This document shows positions 1 to 8,095 of a DNA stretch of 64,000 nt, one piece after another. The stretch's first letter is position 1; each line of letters starts with the position of its first letter. A program made the translations under genes and the position numbers. The notes beneath the pieces are model-generated. The model saw only the letters and a program-made list of their open reading frames with translations. It was not told the DNA's origin and searched no databases. Source of the stretch: Novosphingobium sp. PhB57 (lineage in GTDB: Bacteria > Pseudomonadota > Alphaproteobacteria > Sphingomonadales > Sphingomonadaceae); NCBI RefSeq assembly GCF_004342985.1, contig NZ_SMBO01000001.1, positions 310,001 through 374,000 of the forward strand, in the 5' to 3' direction.

Positions 1-2
1 CG

Positions 3-2102
3 CTCTCCTGCGCCGTCGTTCCGCTCTCCTCGGCCTTCGCCGCGGACGAAGCCGGGGCCGGACAGGCCGCCAAGACCTCCATCAAGGGTCCGGAGCGCGG
101 CTTCACGCCTGACGACCTGTTCAAGCTTTCGGGCGTCACTGACCCGCAAATCTCGCCCGACGGCAGCCGGATCGCCTACGTTCGGGCCGCGGCCGATGTG
201 ATGACCGACAAGGTCGTACCCTCGATCTGGCTGGTCGATGCGGCAAGCGGCGTGCAGCGGCCGCTCGTGACCGGGGCGGGTGCCCATTTCTCGCCGCGCT
301 GGTCGCCGGACGGCAAGCGCCTGGCCTTCGTTTCCAGCGACGGGACGGGCGCGCCGCAGCTTTACGTGCTCTGGCTGGATGGCGGCGCCAAAGTGAAAGT
401 GACGGGGCTGCCTGACAGTCCCGGCGCGCTGGCCTGGTCGCCGGACGGGCGCCAGATCGCCTATACCATGCGGGTTCCCGGAGAGGGGCCCAAGATGGGC
501 GCGCAGCCCTCGCAGCGCCCCGAAGGCGCGCAATGGGCCGAGCCGCTGCAGGTGATCGACCGCGTGACATACCGTGCGGACGGCGGCGGCTATGCCCAGC
601 CCGGCTACGACCACCTGTTTCTCGTTTCGGCCGACGGCGGCGCGCCGCGCCAGCTGACTTTCGGAGACTTCGACGACGGCGGCCCGCTGTCGTGGACGCC
701 GGACGGCAAGCGCGTGGTTTTCAGCGCCAACCGCCACGAGAACTGGCAGCGCGACATCAACAATTCCGAAGTCTACGCGCTCGACATCGCGAGCGGCGCG
801 GTGACGGCGCTCACCAGCCGCAACGGCCCCGATGCCGGCGCGATGGTCTCGCCAGACGGCAAGCATATCGCCTACCTCGGCTATGACGACGTCAACCGGT
901 CCTACGAGAATTCCGACCTCTACCTGATGAACAGCGACGGTTCGGGATCGCGGCTGCTGACCAAGGGGTTCGACCATTCGATCGACGCGGTGAACTGGTC
1001 CGGCAATTCCGCGATCATGGTCCAGTATGACGATCATGCGAGGACCTATGTGGCCCGCGTCGGGCTGGACGGTTCGATGAAGACCGTGGTCGAGGGGCTC
1101 AGCCCCGGAGACCATTTCGACCGGCCCTATACGGGCGGTGCGTTCAGCGTCTCCGCCAATGGCCGCGTGGCCTATACCTCCGGCACAACCCAGCGCCCGG
1201 CCGACCTTTGGGTCAGCAATGGCGGGACCGGCCGCAAGCTGACCGACCTCAACGGCACCTGGATGGACGCCAAGGCCCTGGCGCCCGTGCGCAAGCTGGC
1301 GGTGACCGCGCCTGACGGCCGCGCGATCGACGCCTGGCTGGTGACGCCGCCGGGCCTGTCGGCGGGGCAGAAGGCGCCGCTGATCCTGGAAATCCATGGC
1401 GGCCCCAACACCGCTTATGCGCCGGGCTTCTCCACCGACTACCAGCTCTACGCCGCGCACGGCTACGCGGTGCTCTATACGAATCCGCGCGGCAGCACGT
1501 CCTACGGCGAGGCCTTCGCCAACCTGATCGACCGGGCCTATCCCGGAACCGATTATGACGACCTCATGGCCTCGGTCGACGCGGCAATTGCCGACGGGGT
1601 GGCCGATCCGGACAACCTCTTCGTCACCGGCGGATCGGGCGGCGGCGTGCTGACGGCCTGGATCGTCGGCAAGACGGACCGGTTCAAGGCGGCGGTGACG
1701 CAGAAGCCGGTCATCAACTGGATCAGCGAGGCGCTGACGATGGACGCCACGCCATTCACCTCGCGCTACTGGTTCGACAAGAAGCCCTGGGAAGACCCCA
1801 TGGAGTACTGGCGCCGCTCGCCGCTGAGCCTGGTGGGCAACGTCAAGACGCCGACGATGGTGGTGGTGGGCTCGGAAGATTTCCGGACCCCGGTGAGCGA
1901 GGCGGAGCAGTATTACGCTGCCTTGCAGATCCGGGGGGTGCCGACCGCGCTCGTCAAGGTGCCGGGCGCCAGCCATGGCGGCATTGCCGCGCGGCCTTCG
2001 CAATCGGCAGCCAAGGCGTCGGCGATCCTGGCCTGGTTCGACAAGTATCGGACCGACGGGCAGTCGGCCGCGCCGGAAGCCGGCGCGGCTAAGGGCGAGT
2101 AG
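3..2102 (+). CDS. S9 family prolyl-oligopeptidase-type peptidase, 5' end outside window
   Basis: Serine peptidase of the acylaminoacyl-peptidase/dipeptidyl-peptidase type, probably periplasmic. The reading frame is open from base 3 and begins with the tail of a signal peptide (LSCAVVPLSSAFAADE), so the true start lies left of the window. The N-terminal half has WD40-like beta-propeller blades (repeated 'SPDGK' and 'WSPDG' motifs). The C-terminal half is an alpha/beta hydrolase with nucleophile Ser in GGSGGG (codon at 1635), Asp in GSEDFRTP (codon 1878) and His in GASHGG (codon 1974), so the triad is intact. Its last 14 bases overlap the convergent nitronate monooxygenase gene. Substrate unknown; family call is firm. 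Confidence 0.93.
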   Translation, partial: LSCAVVPLSSAFAADEAGAGQAAKTSIKGPERGFTPDDLFKLSGVTDPQISPDGSRIAYVRAAADVMTDKVVPSIWLVDAASGVQRPLVTGAGAHFSPRWSPDGKRLAFVSSDGTGAPQLYVLWLDGGAKVKVTGLPDSPGALAWSPDGRQIAYTMRVPGEGPKMGAQPSQRPEGAQWAEPLQVIDRVTYRADGGGYAQPGYDHLFLVSADGGAPRQLTFGDFDDGGPLSWTPDGKRVVFSANRHENWQRDINNSEVYALDIASGAVTALTSRNGPDAGAMVSPDGKHIAYLGYDDVNRSYENSDLYLMNSDGSGSRLLTKGFDHSIDAVNWSGNSAIMVQYDDHARTYVARVGLDGSMKTVVEGLSPGDHFDRPYTGGAFSVSANGRVAYTSGTTQRPADLWVSNGGTGRKLTDLNGTWMDAKALAPVRKLAVTAPDGRAIDAWLVTPPGLSAGQKAPLILEIHGGPNTAYAPGFSTDYQLYAAHGYAVLYTNPRGSTSYGEAFANLIDRAYPGTDYDDLMASVDAAIADGVADPDNLFVTGGSGGGVLTAWIVGKTDRFKAAVTQKPVINWISEALTMDATPFTSRYWFDKKPWEDPMEYWRRSPLSLVGNVKTPTMVVVGSEDFRTPVSEAEQYYAALQIRGVPTALVKVPGASHGGIAARPSQSAAKASAILAWFDKYRTDGQSAAPEAGAAKGE

Positions 2103-3147
2103 CGGAAAGTTCGGCGGCGAGCTGGGCGACCAGCTCCGCCGCCGGCATCGAGCGGGATAGCGGCGCGCCCTGTCCCGCCCATTGCGCGCCGAACAGGGGT
2201 TCTCCCTGGGCCTTGGCGGCAGCGTTGAGCGCTTTACCGGCGTGATAGGTGCGCGGATAGGCAGGGACGGGCGGCAGGTCCGCGCGCTCCCCGAGTTCCG
2301 TGAAGCGGTTGGCAAGGCACCGGGCCGGACGGCCGGAGATCGCCCGCGTCATCACCGTATGCCGGGCCGCGTCGGAAGCAAGCAGGGCGCGATAACCGGC
2401 ATCGGCGTTGCTCTCCGGACAGCCGACGAAGGCCGTGCCGAGCTGCGCGGCAACCGCGCCGAGATCGAGCGCGGCACGCATGCCCGCTCCGTCCATGATG
2501 CCGCCAGCCGCGACCACGGGCAGCCTGCCCCAAGCCGCCAGCAGGCGGACCAGCGCGAAAGTGCCGAGCCGATCGTCGGGCGCGGCGGGGTCGAACATGC
2601 CGCGATGGCCACCGGCCTCCCAGCCTTGCGCCACGAGTACGTCGATCCCCGCGCTGCGCGACAGTTCGGCTTCCGCCAGACTGGTGACGCTGCCGACGAG
2701 CAGGCAGCCAGCCTGCTTGAGCTTTTGGATCGTTGCGGCGTCCGGCAGGCCGAAATGGAAGCTGACCACGGCGGGCTTCGCTTCCAGCACGACTTCGAGT
2801 ATCGCGGCATTACCGGCGAAGCTCTCGTAGATGGTCTCCAGTCCGGCGGGCGGCGCTGCGCCAAAGGCGGCAAAGCTGGGCGCGAGCGCCTCCAGCCATG
2901 CCGCTTCCACCGCCGGTTCGGCGGCGGGCGTTTCGTGAACGAAGAGATTGAGATTGAAAGGCCGCTGCGTGCGGCTGCGCAAGTCCGCAATCTGCCGTCG
3001 TGCCTCATCCGGGCCGATGGCGCCTAGCGCGAGCGAGCCGAGTGCCCCGGCGTTGCAGACGTCGGCGGCGAGAGCGGGCGTGGAAGTGCCCGCCATCGGC
3101 GCCTGTATCAGGGGAAGGGAGAGACCGAGGCGCGCGAGAAAATCCAT
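2089..3147 (-). CDS. nitronate monooxygenase (NMO/2-nitropropane dioxygenase family)
   Basis: A 352-residue FMN-dependent TIM-barrel flavoprotein that would oxidise alkyl nitronates such as propionate 3-nitronate. The N-terminus LPLIQAPMAG, the central GWEAGGHRG phosphate-binding segment and PVVAAGGI followed by the LGTAF strand are family hallmarks. It starts 23 bases after the bfr stop, so it may be read through from bfr. Its 3' end overlaps the S9 peptidase tail. Class I NMO is the best guess from the AGGHRG motif; relatives such as FabK-like enoyl reductases share the fold but seem less likely. Confidence 0.9.
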   Translation of the reverse strand: MDFLARLGLSLPLIQAPMAGTSTPALAADVCNAGALGSLALGAIGPDEARRQIADLRSRTQRPFNLNLFVHETPAAEPAVEAAWLEALAPSFAAFGAAPPAGLETIYESFAGNAAILEVVLEAKPAVVSFHFGLPDAATIQKLKQAGCLLVGSVTSLAEAELSRSAGIDVLVAQGWEAGGHRGMFDPAAPDDRLGTFALVRLLAAWGRLPVVAAGGIMDGAGMRAALDLGAVAAQLGTAFVGCPESNADAGYRALLASDAARHTVMTRAISGRPARCLANRFTELGERADLPPVPAYPRTYHAGKALNAAAKAQGEPLFGAQWAGQGAPLSRSMPAAELVAQLAAELSATRP

Positions 3148-3170
3148 GTCTGCTCGCGCGCCGTCCGGGC

Positions 3171-3656
3171 TTACTCTTCTTCGCCCGCCGGCTTGCTCTG
3201 CAGCTGGCAGTAGTTCTGGATGCCCATGCGGGCGATCATGTCGAACTGCTTTTCGAGGAAATCGACGTGCTCTTCCTCGCTTTCGAGGATGCGGGCGAAG
3301 ATTTCGCGGCTGACGAAGTCACGCACGGTCTCGCAATGGGCGATGGCGTCCTTGAGCAGCGGAATCGCGTCGTATTCCAGGGCGAGGTCGGCCTTGAGCA
3401 CTTCCTCGACGCTTTCGCCGATGCGCAGCTTGCCCAGCGCCTGGAAGTTCGGGAGACCTTCGAGATAGAGGATACGATCGGCCAGCACGTCGGCGTGCTT
3501 CATTTCGTCGATCGATTCGTGGCGTTCGTATTCGGCGAGCTTCTTGATGCCCCAGTTGTCCAGCATGCGGTAATGCAGCCAGTACTGGTTGATCGCGGTC
3601 AGCTCGTTGAAGAGCGCCTTGTTGAGAAAATCGATGACCTGCTGGTCGCCCTTCAT
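3171..3656 (-). CDS. bfr: bacterioferritin
   Basis: A 161-residue four-helix ferritin subunit that forms a 24-mer, oxidises Fe(II) and stores the mineral core. Ferroxidase ligands Glu18, Glu51 and His54 are in place, as is Met52, the haem axial ligand that defines Bfr as opposed to plain ferritin. The second glutamate/histidine pair lies in the ESEEEHVDF segment. Length is typical. AGGAG lies about 9 bases before ATG. bfd lies just upstream on the same strand, so storage and release genes are adjacent, but a terminator-like hairpin separates them. Confidence 0.97.
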   Translation of the reverse strand: MKGDQQVIDFLNKALFNELTAINQYWLHYRMLDNWGIKKLAEYERHESIDEMKHADVLADRILYLEGLPNFQALGKLRIGESVEEVLKADLALEYDAIPLLKDAIAHCETVRDFVSREIFARILESEEEHVDFLEKQFDMIARMGIQNYCQLQSKPAGEEE

Positions 3657-3726
3657 GGGAGATGCTCCTGAATCTGTTCGGGCGGGTTTATGGCCCTTTC
3701 AGACCTGTAAGGCAAGCAGGCACGCG

Positions 3727-3751
3727 AAAACACCCGGCCGAGGCCAGGTGT
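3727..3751 (-). terminator. intrinsic terminator after bfd
   Basis: Read on the minus strand, ACACCTGGCC pairs with GGCCGGGTGT through a very short loop (one G-U pair) and runs into TTTTCG. It sits between the bfd stop (3771) and the bfr start (3656), which suggests that the iron-starvation gene bfd is terminated before bfr and that the two are controlled separately. Confidence 0.6.
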
Positions 3752-3770
3752 AACCCGCCTTGTTGCAGGG

Positions 3771-3965
3771 TCAGGCTGCCGCGCTCAGGGGCGCGTCGGC
3801 GCTTGCCGATTCCTCGGCGATAATGTCTTCGGCTTCGTCCAGGCACTGTCCGCACTGCGGCGCATGTCCGAGAGCACCGTAAAGCGCGGTGGCATCGCCG
3901 CGGCAGCAGCGGGCTACGGTGCGCAGGTCGGTCTCACGAATGGCATTGCAGATGCAAACGTACAT
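3771..3965 (-). CDS. bfd: bacterioferritin-associated ferredoxin
   Basis: A 64-residue [2Fe-2S] protein that docks on bacterioferritin and passes electrons to the haem to mobilise stored iron. The four cluster ligands are at Cys4, Cys6, Cys38 and Cys41, the spacing of the Bfd family; two extra cysteines (20, 21) precede a GD segment. The ATG at 3965 is chosen because MYVCICNAI is the canonical N-terminus; an in-frame upstream ATG at 4028 would add 21 residues unlike the family. A Fur-box-like sequence lies about 33 bases upstream, as expected for a gene switched on by iron shortage. Confidence 0.93.
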   Translation of the reverse strand: MYVCICNAIRETDLRTVARCCRGDATALYGALGHAPQCGQCLDEAEDIIAEESASADAPLSAAA

Positions 3966-3997
3966 GGTGCGAATCCTCTTGAGGACCATCATATGCA

Positions 3998-4016
3998 ACT
4001 GCAAATGGATCGCAAT
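3998..4016 (-). promoter_or_regulatory. Fur-box-like operator upstream of bfd
   Basis: Minus-strand sequence ATTGCGATCCATTTGCAGT is an imperfect inverted repeat (ATTGC...GCAGT) resembling the TTGC-centred Fur sites of alphaproteobacteria. It sits between the bfd start codon and the stop of the upstream DUF418 gene, the only place a bfd promoter could be. The match was judged by eye only. Confidence 0.45.
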
Positions 4017-4035
4017 AGCGTTCTTCAACTTCCTA

Positions 4036-5337
4036 TCAAGCCATTGCCTTACGGCGATTTTTAAGACGTTTTTGCTCTACCAGGGACCGCCAGAGCAGTT
4101 CCAGAGGGCCTCTGCGATAGCGACTCAGCCAAGGTTCGCTCCACGCCAGCATCACCATCCAGCCGATCAGAACCAGCGCCCACTGGTCCGCCGGGCCGAG
4201 CTTTCCGAACAGGCCCAGGCCCCATCCGTAGAACAGTGCGCACATGAGCAGGCTGGTGCCGATGTAATTGGTGAAGGCCACTTGCCCGGCCGCGATGATC
4301 CGCAGGCCCGCGCGGGTTTCGAGCAGGCGCGGCGTCGCCCATACGATCGCCGCGGCGTAACCAAGGGCCGTCAGCAGGTGGGCGGGCCAGAGTCCCTCGC
4401 CCAGCAGCATGGCCATCGCGATCGGCGGAAAATGGCGCGGCCAGGCCCAGGCGAGCACCAGCACGGTAAGCGCCAGGCCCGCCGCCGTCGCGCCGATCCG
4501 AAGCCGCCGCATCCACGCCTCCGGCCAATCGCCGCTGAAGAAACCGCTGCGCATCAAAACGACGCCGACCAGCATCAGCGGCAGGACTTCGCTCCAGGCG
4601 TGGGCCGTCATGGTGAAAAGCCAGAACGGGTCGCCGCGCAGCTTGCCGAGTGCGATGTCCAGGAAACCGCCGTGGTAAAGCTGCGCCTGGGCGAAGTCGT
4701 TGGCATTGTAGAGGTCCAGGCGCGCCAGCACCTCGCGGTGCTGGCCGGCCGTAGCCGTGCCGATTCGCAAGGCTTCTTCCGCGCGCACCAGCGGAAGCAT
4801 GGACCATAAGTCGATCACGGTGGCCGTGACGATCACGCCCGCCGCCAGGCCCAGCAACAAAGGGCAGGGCAAGCGGCGCACGAACAGCACGGCTATGCCG
4901 CAGCAGCCGTAGACGAACAGGATGTCTCCCCACCACAGCAGCCAGTAATGCAATGTGCCGAACACCATGAGCCAGGCCAGGCGGCGGACCTGCAGCACGT
5001 CACCCTCGCGCCCGGCTGCGTCCATGCGTTCGCACTGGAGGGCGATGCCCGCGCCGAACAGCATGGCGAAGAGCGCGCGCATCTTGCCCTCGAAAAACAG
5101 GAAGCCGACGGCCCATGCGGCTTCGTCGGCCATGCTGGCGTGGCCGGGAAAATCGGGCGTCAGCGCGCCGAGGCTGGGTCCGGCGAAACCGGATATGTTG
5201 ATGGTGAGGATCCCCATGACGGCAATGCCGCGTACCAGGTCGAGCGAAGCCAATCGTCCGCCTGTCCCGGACGGCGGCCGTGGCATCGACGCGCGTGCAC
5301 CTGCCCGGGCACTCCGGCCCGCGATGGCTTTCAGCAT
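4036..5337 (-). CDS. DUF418 domain integral membrane protein
   Basis: A 433-residue polytopic inner-membrane protein. The N-terminal SLDLVRGIAVMGIL segment is the opening of the DUF418/YeiB family, followed by about ten hydrophobic helices; the DUF418 domain proper is the C-terminal part (around GQVAFTNYIGTSLL and the closing MLAWSEPWL). The family is often discussed as transport-related, but no substrate is established. The ATG at 5337 is preceded by AGGGAG; residue 18 is an alternative Met. The last coding bases lie close to the bfd promoter region. Confidence 0.9.
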   Translation of the reverse strand: MLKAIAGRSARAGARASMPRPPSGTGGRLASLDLVRGIAVMGILTINISGFAGPSLGALTPDFPGHASMADEAAWAVGFLFFEGKMRALFAMLFGAGIALQCERMDAAGREGDVLQVRRLAWLMVFGTLHYWLLWWGDILFVYGCCGIAVLFVRRLPCPLLLGLAAGVIVTATVIDLWSMLPLVRAEEALRIGTATAGQHREVLARLDLYNANDFAQAQLYHGGFLDIALGKLRGDPFWLFTMTAHAWSEVLPLMLVGVVLMRSGFFSGDWPEAWMRRLRIGATAAGLALTVLVLAWAWPRHFPPIAMAMLLGEGLWPAHLLTALGYAAAIVWATPRLLETRAGLRIIAAGQVAFTNYIGTSLLMCALFYGWGLGLFGKLGPADQWALVLIGWMVMLAWSEPWLSRYRRGPLELLWRSLVEQKRLKNRRKAMA

Positions 5338-5412
5338 TCCTGGTCTCCCTGAGAGGAAGACTAGGCGATCAGCCGTGGCGCGTCCACGACGACCTGCAAG
5401 GTAGGGGTATGA

Positions 5413-6558
5413 CTACGAGGTGACGATGCATTCGTGACCGGAGGCTTTGAGCGCGCCGCAGGCGCGGTCGGCCTGCGCCTTGCTGGCGAAGCCGGCGGCA
5501 TAGAGCTTGGTGAGCTTTCCGGCCGGTACGAGCTGGCGCTTGCTTCCCGTCATTTCCGGGCGCTTCGACAAGGAGGCCCAGAGCTTTTCCGCATTCCCGG
5601 GAACGCCGAAAGCGCCGAGCTGGAGGCGCCAGATGCCGCCGCTCGCCGCGGCCGGAGCAGGGCGCGGCGCGGCTTTCGGTTCGACAGGTTTCGGCGCGGG
5701 CGGGGGAGCGGGGCGGGCGACCGGCTGGGCGGCCGCGACTTTTGGCGGCGCCTTCGCGGGAGGCAAGAGCGCGCGGTCGGCCGGGCGCGCGATGGCGGGC
5801 AGGGTATAGTCGGCACCGGCGCGGGCAGGGCTGTCCGGCGCGTTGGCGATTCTCGTCGGGGAGGGCGCGCGCGGACCTGTTCCCAGCTCGGCCCCTGCGG
5901 TTTCGCGGGTGCGGGTCGCATCGGCCTGCGCCGTAAGCTGGGCGGCGAGCCCTACGCTTTTCTGACGGTCTGCCAGCGGAATATGCTCGTCCATCTGGGC
6001 AAGGGCATTGGCGGCCTGGGGTAGCCCCGCGCGCTGGGCCATGCTCACCAGGGCATAGGCCCGTACCCAGTCCTTTTCCACGATGTCGCCGTTGAAGTGT
6101 GCGACCCCCAAGATATATTCGGCCCGCGCGTCTCCGCGTGCGGCGGAACTGCGCAGATAGGGCATGGCTTTCTGACGCTCTCCACGCTGGAACAGCATGA
6201 GGCCATAAGTGTCGGAAGCCTGGACATGGCCTTGCGCGGCGGCCTTGCCGTAAAGTTCTTCCGCCTTGCCGAGGTCTTCGGGAACGCCGCGCCCCATCTT
6301 GTAGGCCTGAGCCAGGTTGAACTGGGCGTCGGCATCGCCCTTGTCGGCCAGCGGGCGCCATTGCTGGACGGCGGCGGCGTAGTTTCCGGCGGACCAGGCC
6401 TCGACTCCTGCCTTCACGCCGCCGGCCTTCACGCCCCCGGCCTTGACGTCTCCGGCCTTCACCTCGGCCAGGGCAGGGGCAGCGGCAAGACTCGCAAGCG
6501 CGGCGGCCAGCCCGAGGTGCAGGGGGAGACATGATAGGGCGCTTCGATTTTTCCGCAC
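5413..6558 (-). CDS. periplasmic Sel1-repeat protein with C-terminal SPOR domain
   Basis: About 381 residues from a GTG at 6558 (GAGG about 10 bases upstream); an ATG at 6714 would add 52 residues in front of the signal peptide and is less likely. Order: signal peptide ending ALAEV, a run of VKAGG pentapeptides, about three Sel1/TPR-like helical repeats (ADAQFNLAQAYKMGRGVPED and following), a Pro/Ala-rich linker, and a SPOR domain (WRLQLGAFG...ACGALKASGHECIV). SPOR domains bind denuded glycan at division septa, so an envelope or division role is inferred. Divergent from the ParA-RHH-SPOR unit, which encodes a second SPOR protein. Confidence 0.85.
   Translation of the reverse strand: MRKNRSALSCLPLHLGLAAALASLAAAPALAEVKAGDVKAGGVKAGGVKAGVEAWSAGNYAAAVQQWRPLADKGDADAQFNLAQAYKMGRGVPEDLGKAEELYGKAAAQGHVQASDTYGLMLFQRGERQKAMPYLRSSAARGDARAEYILGVAHFNGDIVEKDWVRAYALVSMAQRAGLPQAANALAQMDEHIPLADRQKSVGLAAQLTAQADATRTRETAGAELGTGPRAPSPTRIANAPDSPARAGADYTLPAIARPADRALLPPAKAPPKVAAAQPVARPAPPPAPKPVEPKAAPRPAPAAASGGIWRLQLGAFGVPGNAEKLWASLSKRPEMTGSKRQLVPAGKLTKLYAAGFASKAQADRACGALKASGHECIVTS
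6410..6465 (-). repeat. 15-bp in-frame tandem repeat (VKAGG pentapeptides)
   Basis: Three and a half copies of a 15-base unit (plus strand GCCTTCACGCCGCCG and close variants) code for VKAGD-VKAGG-VKAGG-VKAG just after the signal peptide of the SPOR protein. Units differ at a few positions. Such in-frame repeats can change copy number by slippage. Confidence 0.85.
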
Positions 6559-6742
6559 GTCTGCTGGCCTCGATTTCCTGACTAAGGTCCGGACATGGTA
6601 AGCGAAGGCACTCACCGGATCATCCGGATATCCCGAAAGATGCCCATGGAAGGGCGAAATTCGCGTTAACTCCGATGGTAAACGAAAAATCCCGGACCTG
6701 GCCGAGGCGGCCAAGCGGCAAGTGCCTGAAACGGCGGCGGGG

Positions 6743-6757
6743 TTAACTCTAAATTAG
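6743..6757 (+). promoter_or_regulatory. CtrA-box-like sequence upstream of the parA-like gene
   Basis: TTAACTCTAAATTAG fits TTAA-N7-TTAA with one mismatch. CtrA is the cell-cycle regulator of many alphaproteobacteria and often controls polarity and division genes. It is about 90 bases before the ParA start, in a 287-base divergent intergenic region that otherwise shows no clear feature. Single site, seen by eye. Confidence 0.35.
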
Positions 6758-6845
6758 GAACGATCTGCGATCCAGCCCTCTGTGAGAAACTGAATTTTCC
6801 GAGCCGCCGATCTTTCGGCGCGGGGTTCCTCAGGGGGTAACGGCT

Positions 6846-7571
6846 TTGCGCGTACTGGCATTGGCATCGCAGAAGGGTGGTTCGGGCAAGACCACGCTTT
6901 CCGGGCACCTCGCCGTGCAGGCGCAGCGCGCCGGCGCCGGGCCGGTCGTCCTGATCGACATCGATCCGCAAGGCTCGCTCGCCGATTGGTGGAACGAGCG
7001 CGAGGCCGACTATCCTGCTTTCGCCCAGACCACCGTGGCCCGCCTCTCCAGCGACCTTCAGGTCCTGCGCCAGCAAGGCTTCAAGCTGGCCGTGATCGAT
7101 ACGCCGCCCGCCATCACCATGGCGATCCAGAGCGTCATCTCGGTCTCGGAACTGATCGTGGTGCCGACGCGCCCCAGCCCGCACGACTTGCGCGCGGTGG
7201 GCGCCACCGTCGACCTTTGCGAACGCTCGGGCAAGCCGCTGATCTTCGTGGTCAACGCCGCCACCCCGAAAGCGCGCATCACGGCCGAGGCCGCCGTCGC
7301 GCTTTCCCAGCACGGCACCGTCGCTCCCGTCACGCTGCACCAGCGTACCGACTTCGCGGCGTCGATGATCGACGGCCGCACCGTCATGGAAGTCGATCCC
7401 AACGGCCGTTCCGCGCAGGAAGTGACCGCGCTGTGGAACTACGTTTCGGACCGTCTCGAACGCAATTTCCGCCGCACCGTCTTCTCCGCTCCGCAGTTGA
7501 CCGGCCAGCCGATCATGCCCGGCGCGGCACGACCGATCGGTGGCTTCGGCCGCCGCGTGGCAGGATCCTGA
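6846..7571 (+). CDS. ParA/MinD-family ATPase
   Basis: A 241-residue cytoplasmic P-loop ATPase. The deviant Walker A KGGSGKTT near residue 10 carries the signature lysine of ParA/MinD proteins; DIDPQGSLADWW is the switch I/A' region and VIDTPP the Walker B. It starts with TTG at 6846, eight bases after AGGGGG. No N-terminal DNA-binding domain and no MinD-type amphipathic tail are evident; the C-terminus is a short Gly/Pro/Arg-rich extension. Next gene starts two bases after the stop. ParA proteins position DNA, cell-pole or division complexes; cargo here is unknown, but the neighbours (RHH protein, SPOR lipoprotein) hint at an envelope or septal site. Confidence 0.9.
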   Translation: MRVLALASQKGGSGKTTLSGHLAVQAQRAGAGPVVLIDIDPQGSLADWWNEREADYPAFAQTTVARLSSDLQVLRQQGFKLAVIDTPPAITMAIQSVISVSELIVVPTRPSPHDLRAVGATVDLCERSGKPLIFVVNAATPKARITAEAAVALSQHGTVAPVTLHQRTDFAASMIDGRTVMEVDPNGRSAQEVTALWNYVSDRLERNFRRTVFSAPQLTGQPIMPGAARPIGGFGRRVAGS

Positions 7572-7573
7572 TC

Positions 7574-8080
7574 GTGACCGGCTTGAGCGAACACGGCTTT
7601 GCCTCGCTGACGCCCGGGCTGCTGGCCCGCAAGGGGCGCGCCCGCCCGGCGATGCGGCGCCAGGATGCCGTCAACCTCGGCGCCACGAGCCTTTCCGTCG
7701 CCGGTGCGCGGATGGAAGACCTTGGCTGGAACGACTGGGGCCAGAACGACGCGGTTCAAAACGATGCGGTCCAGACCGATGTGGTCGAGCTGGTCGGACC
7801 GAGTGCCGAACTGCCCACTTCGGCGCCGGCGCCCGACGTGCTGCGCCAGATCGACGAGCTTGCCCAGCGCCTCGGCCGCATGACCGTCCAGAGCCGCTCG
7901 GCTGCTGTCGAGGGTCGACGCGCCGCCTTTACCCTGCGCCTCGATGCAGATCGTCACTTCCGGCTGAAGATGGCCGGCGTGCTGCTGAACCGCAGCGCGC
8001 AAGTGCTGGTTACCGAGGCGCTCGACAAATTCCTTTCCGAAATGCCGGAAATCGCCATGCCCGTCGGCGGGCGCAGCTGA
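7574..8080 (+). CDS. ribbon-helix-helix protein paired with ParA
   Basis: A 168-residue protein starting with GTG two bases after the ParA stop. The N-terminal half is low-complexity, with a small repeat (WNDWGQNDAVQNDAVQTDVV). The C-terminal segment FTLRLDADRHFRLKMAGVLL, then NRSAQVLVTEALDKFL, has the beta-strand/two-helix pattern of a ribbon-helix-helix (CopG/ParG-like) DNA-binding or dimerisation domain. RHH proteins are common ParA partners on plasmids; here the pair is chromosomal and linked to a SPOR lipoprotein. Function otherwise unknown. Confidence 0.75.
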   Translation: MTGLSEHGFASLTPGLLARKGRARPAMRRQDAVNLGATSLSVAGARMEDLGWNDWGQNDAVQNDAVQTDVVELVGPSAELPTSAPAPDVLRQIDELAQRLGRMTVQSRSAAVEGRRAAFTLRLDADRHFRLKMAGVLLNRSAQVLVTEALDKFLSEMPEIAMPVGGRS

Positions 8081-8095
8081 GCCAGGGCCCGATCG

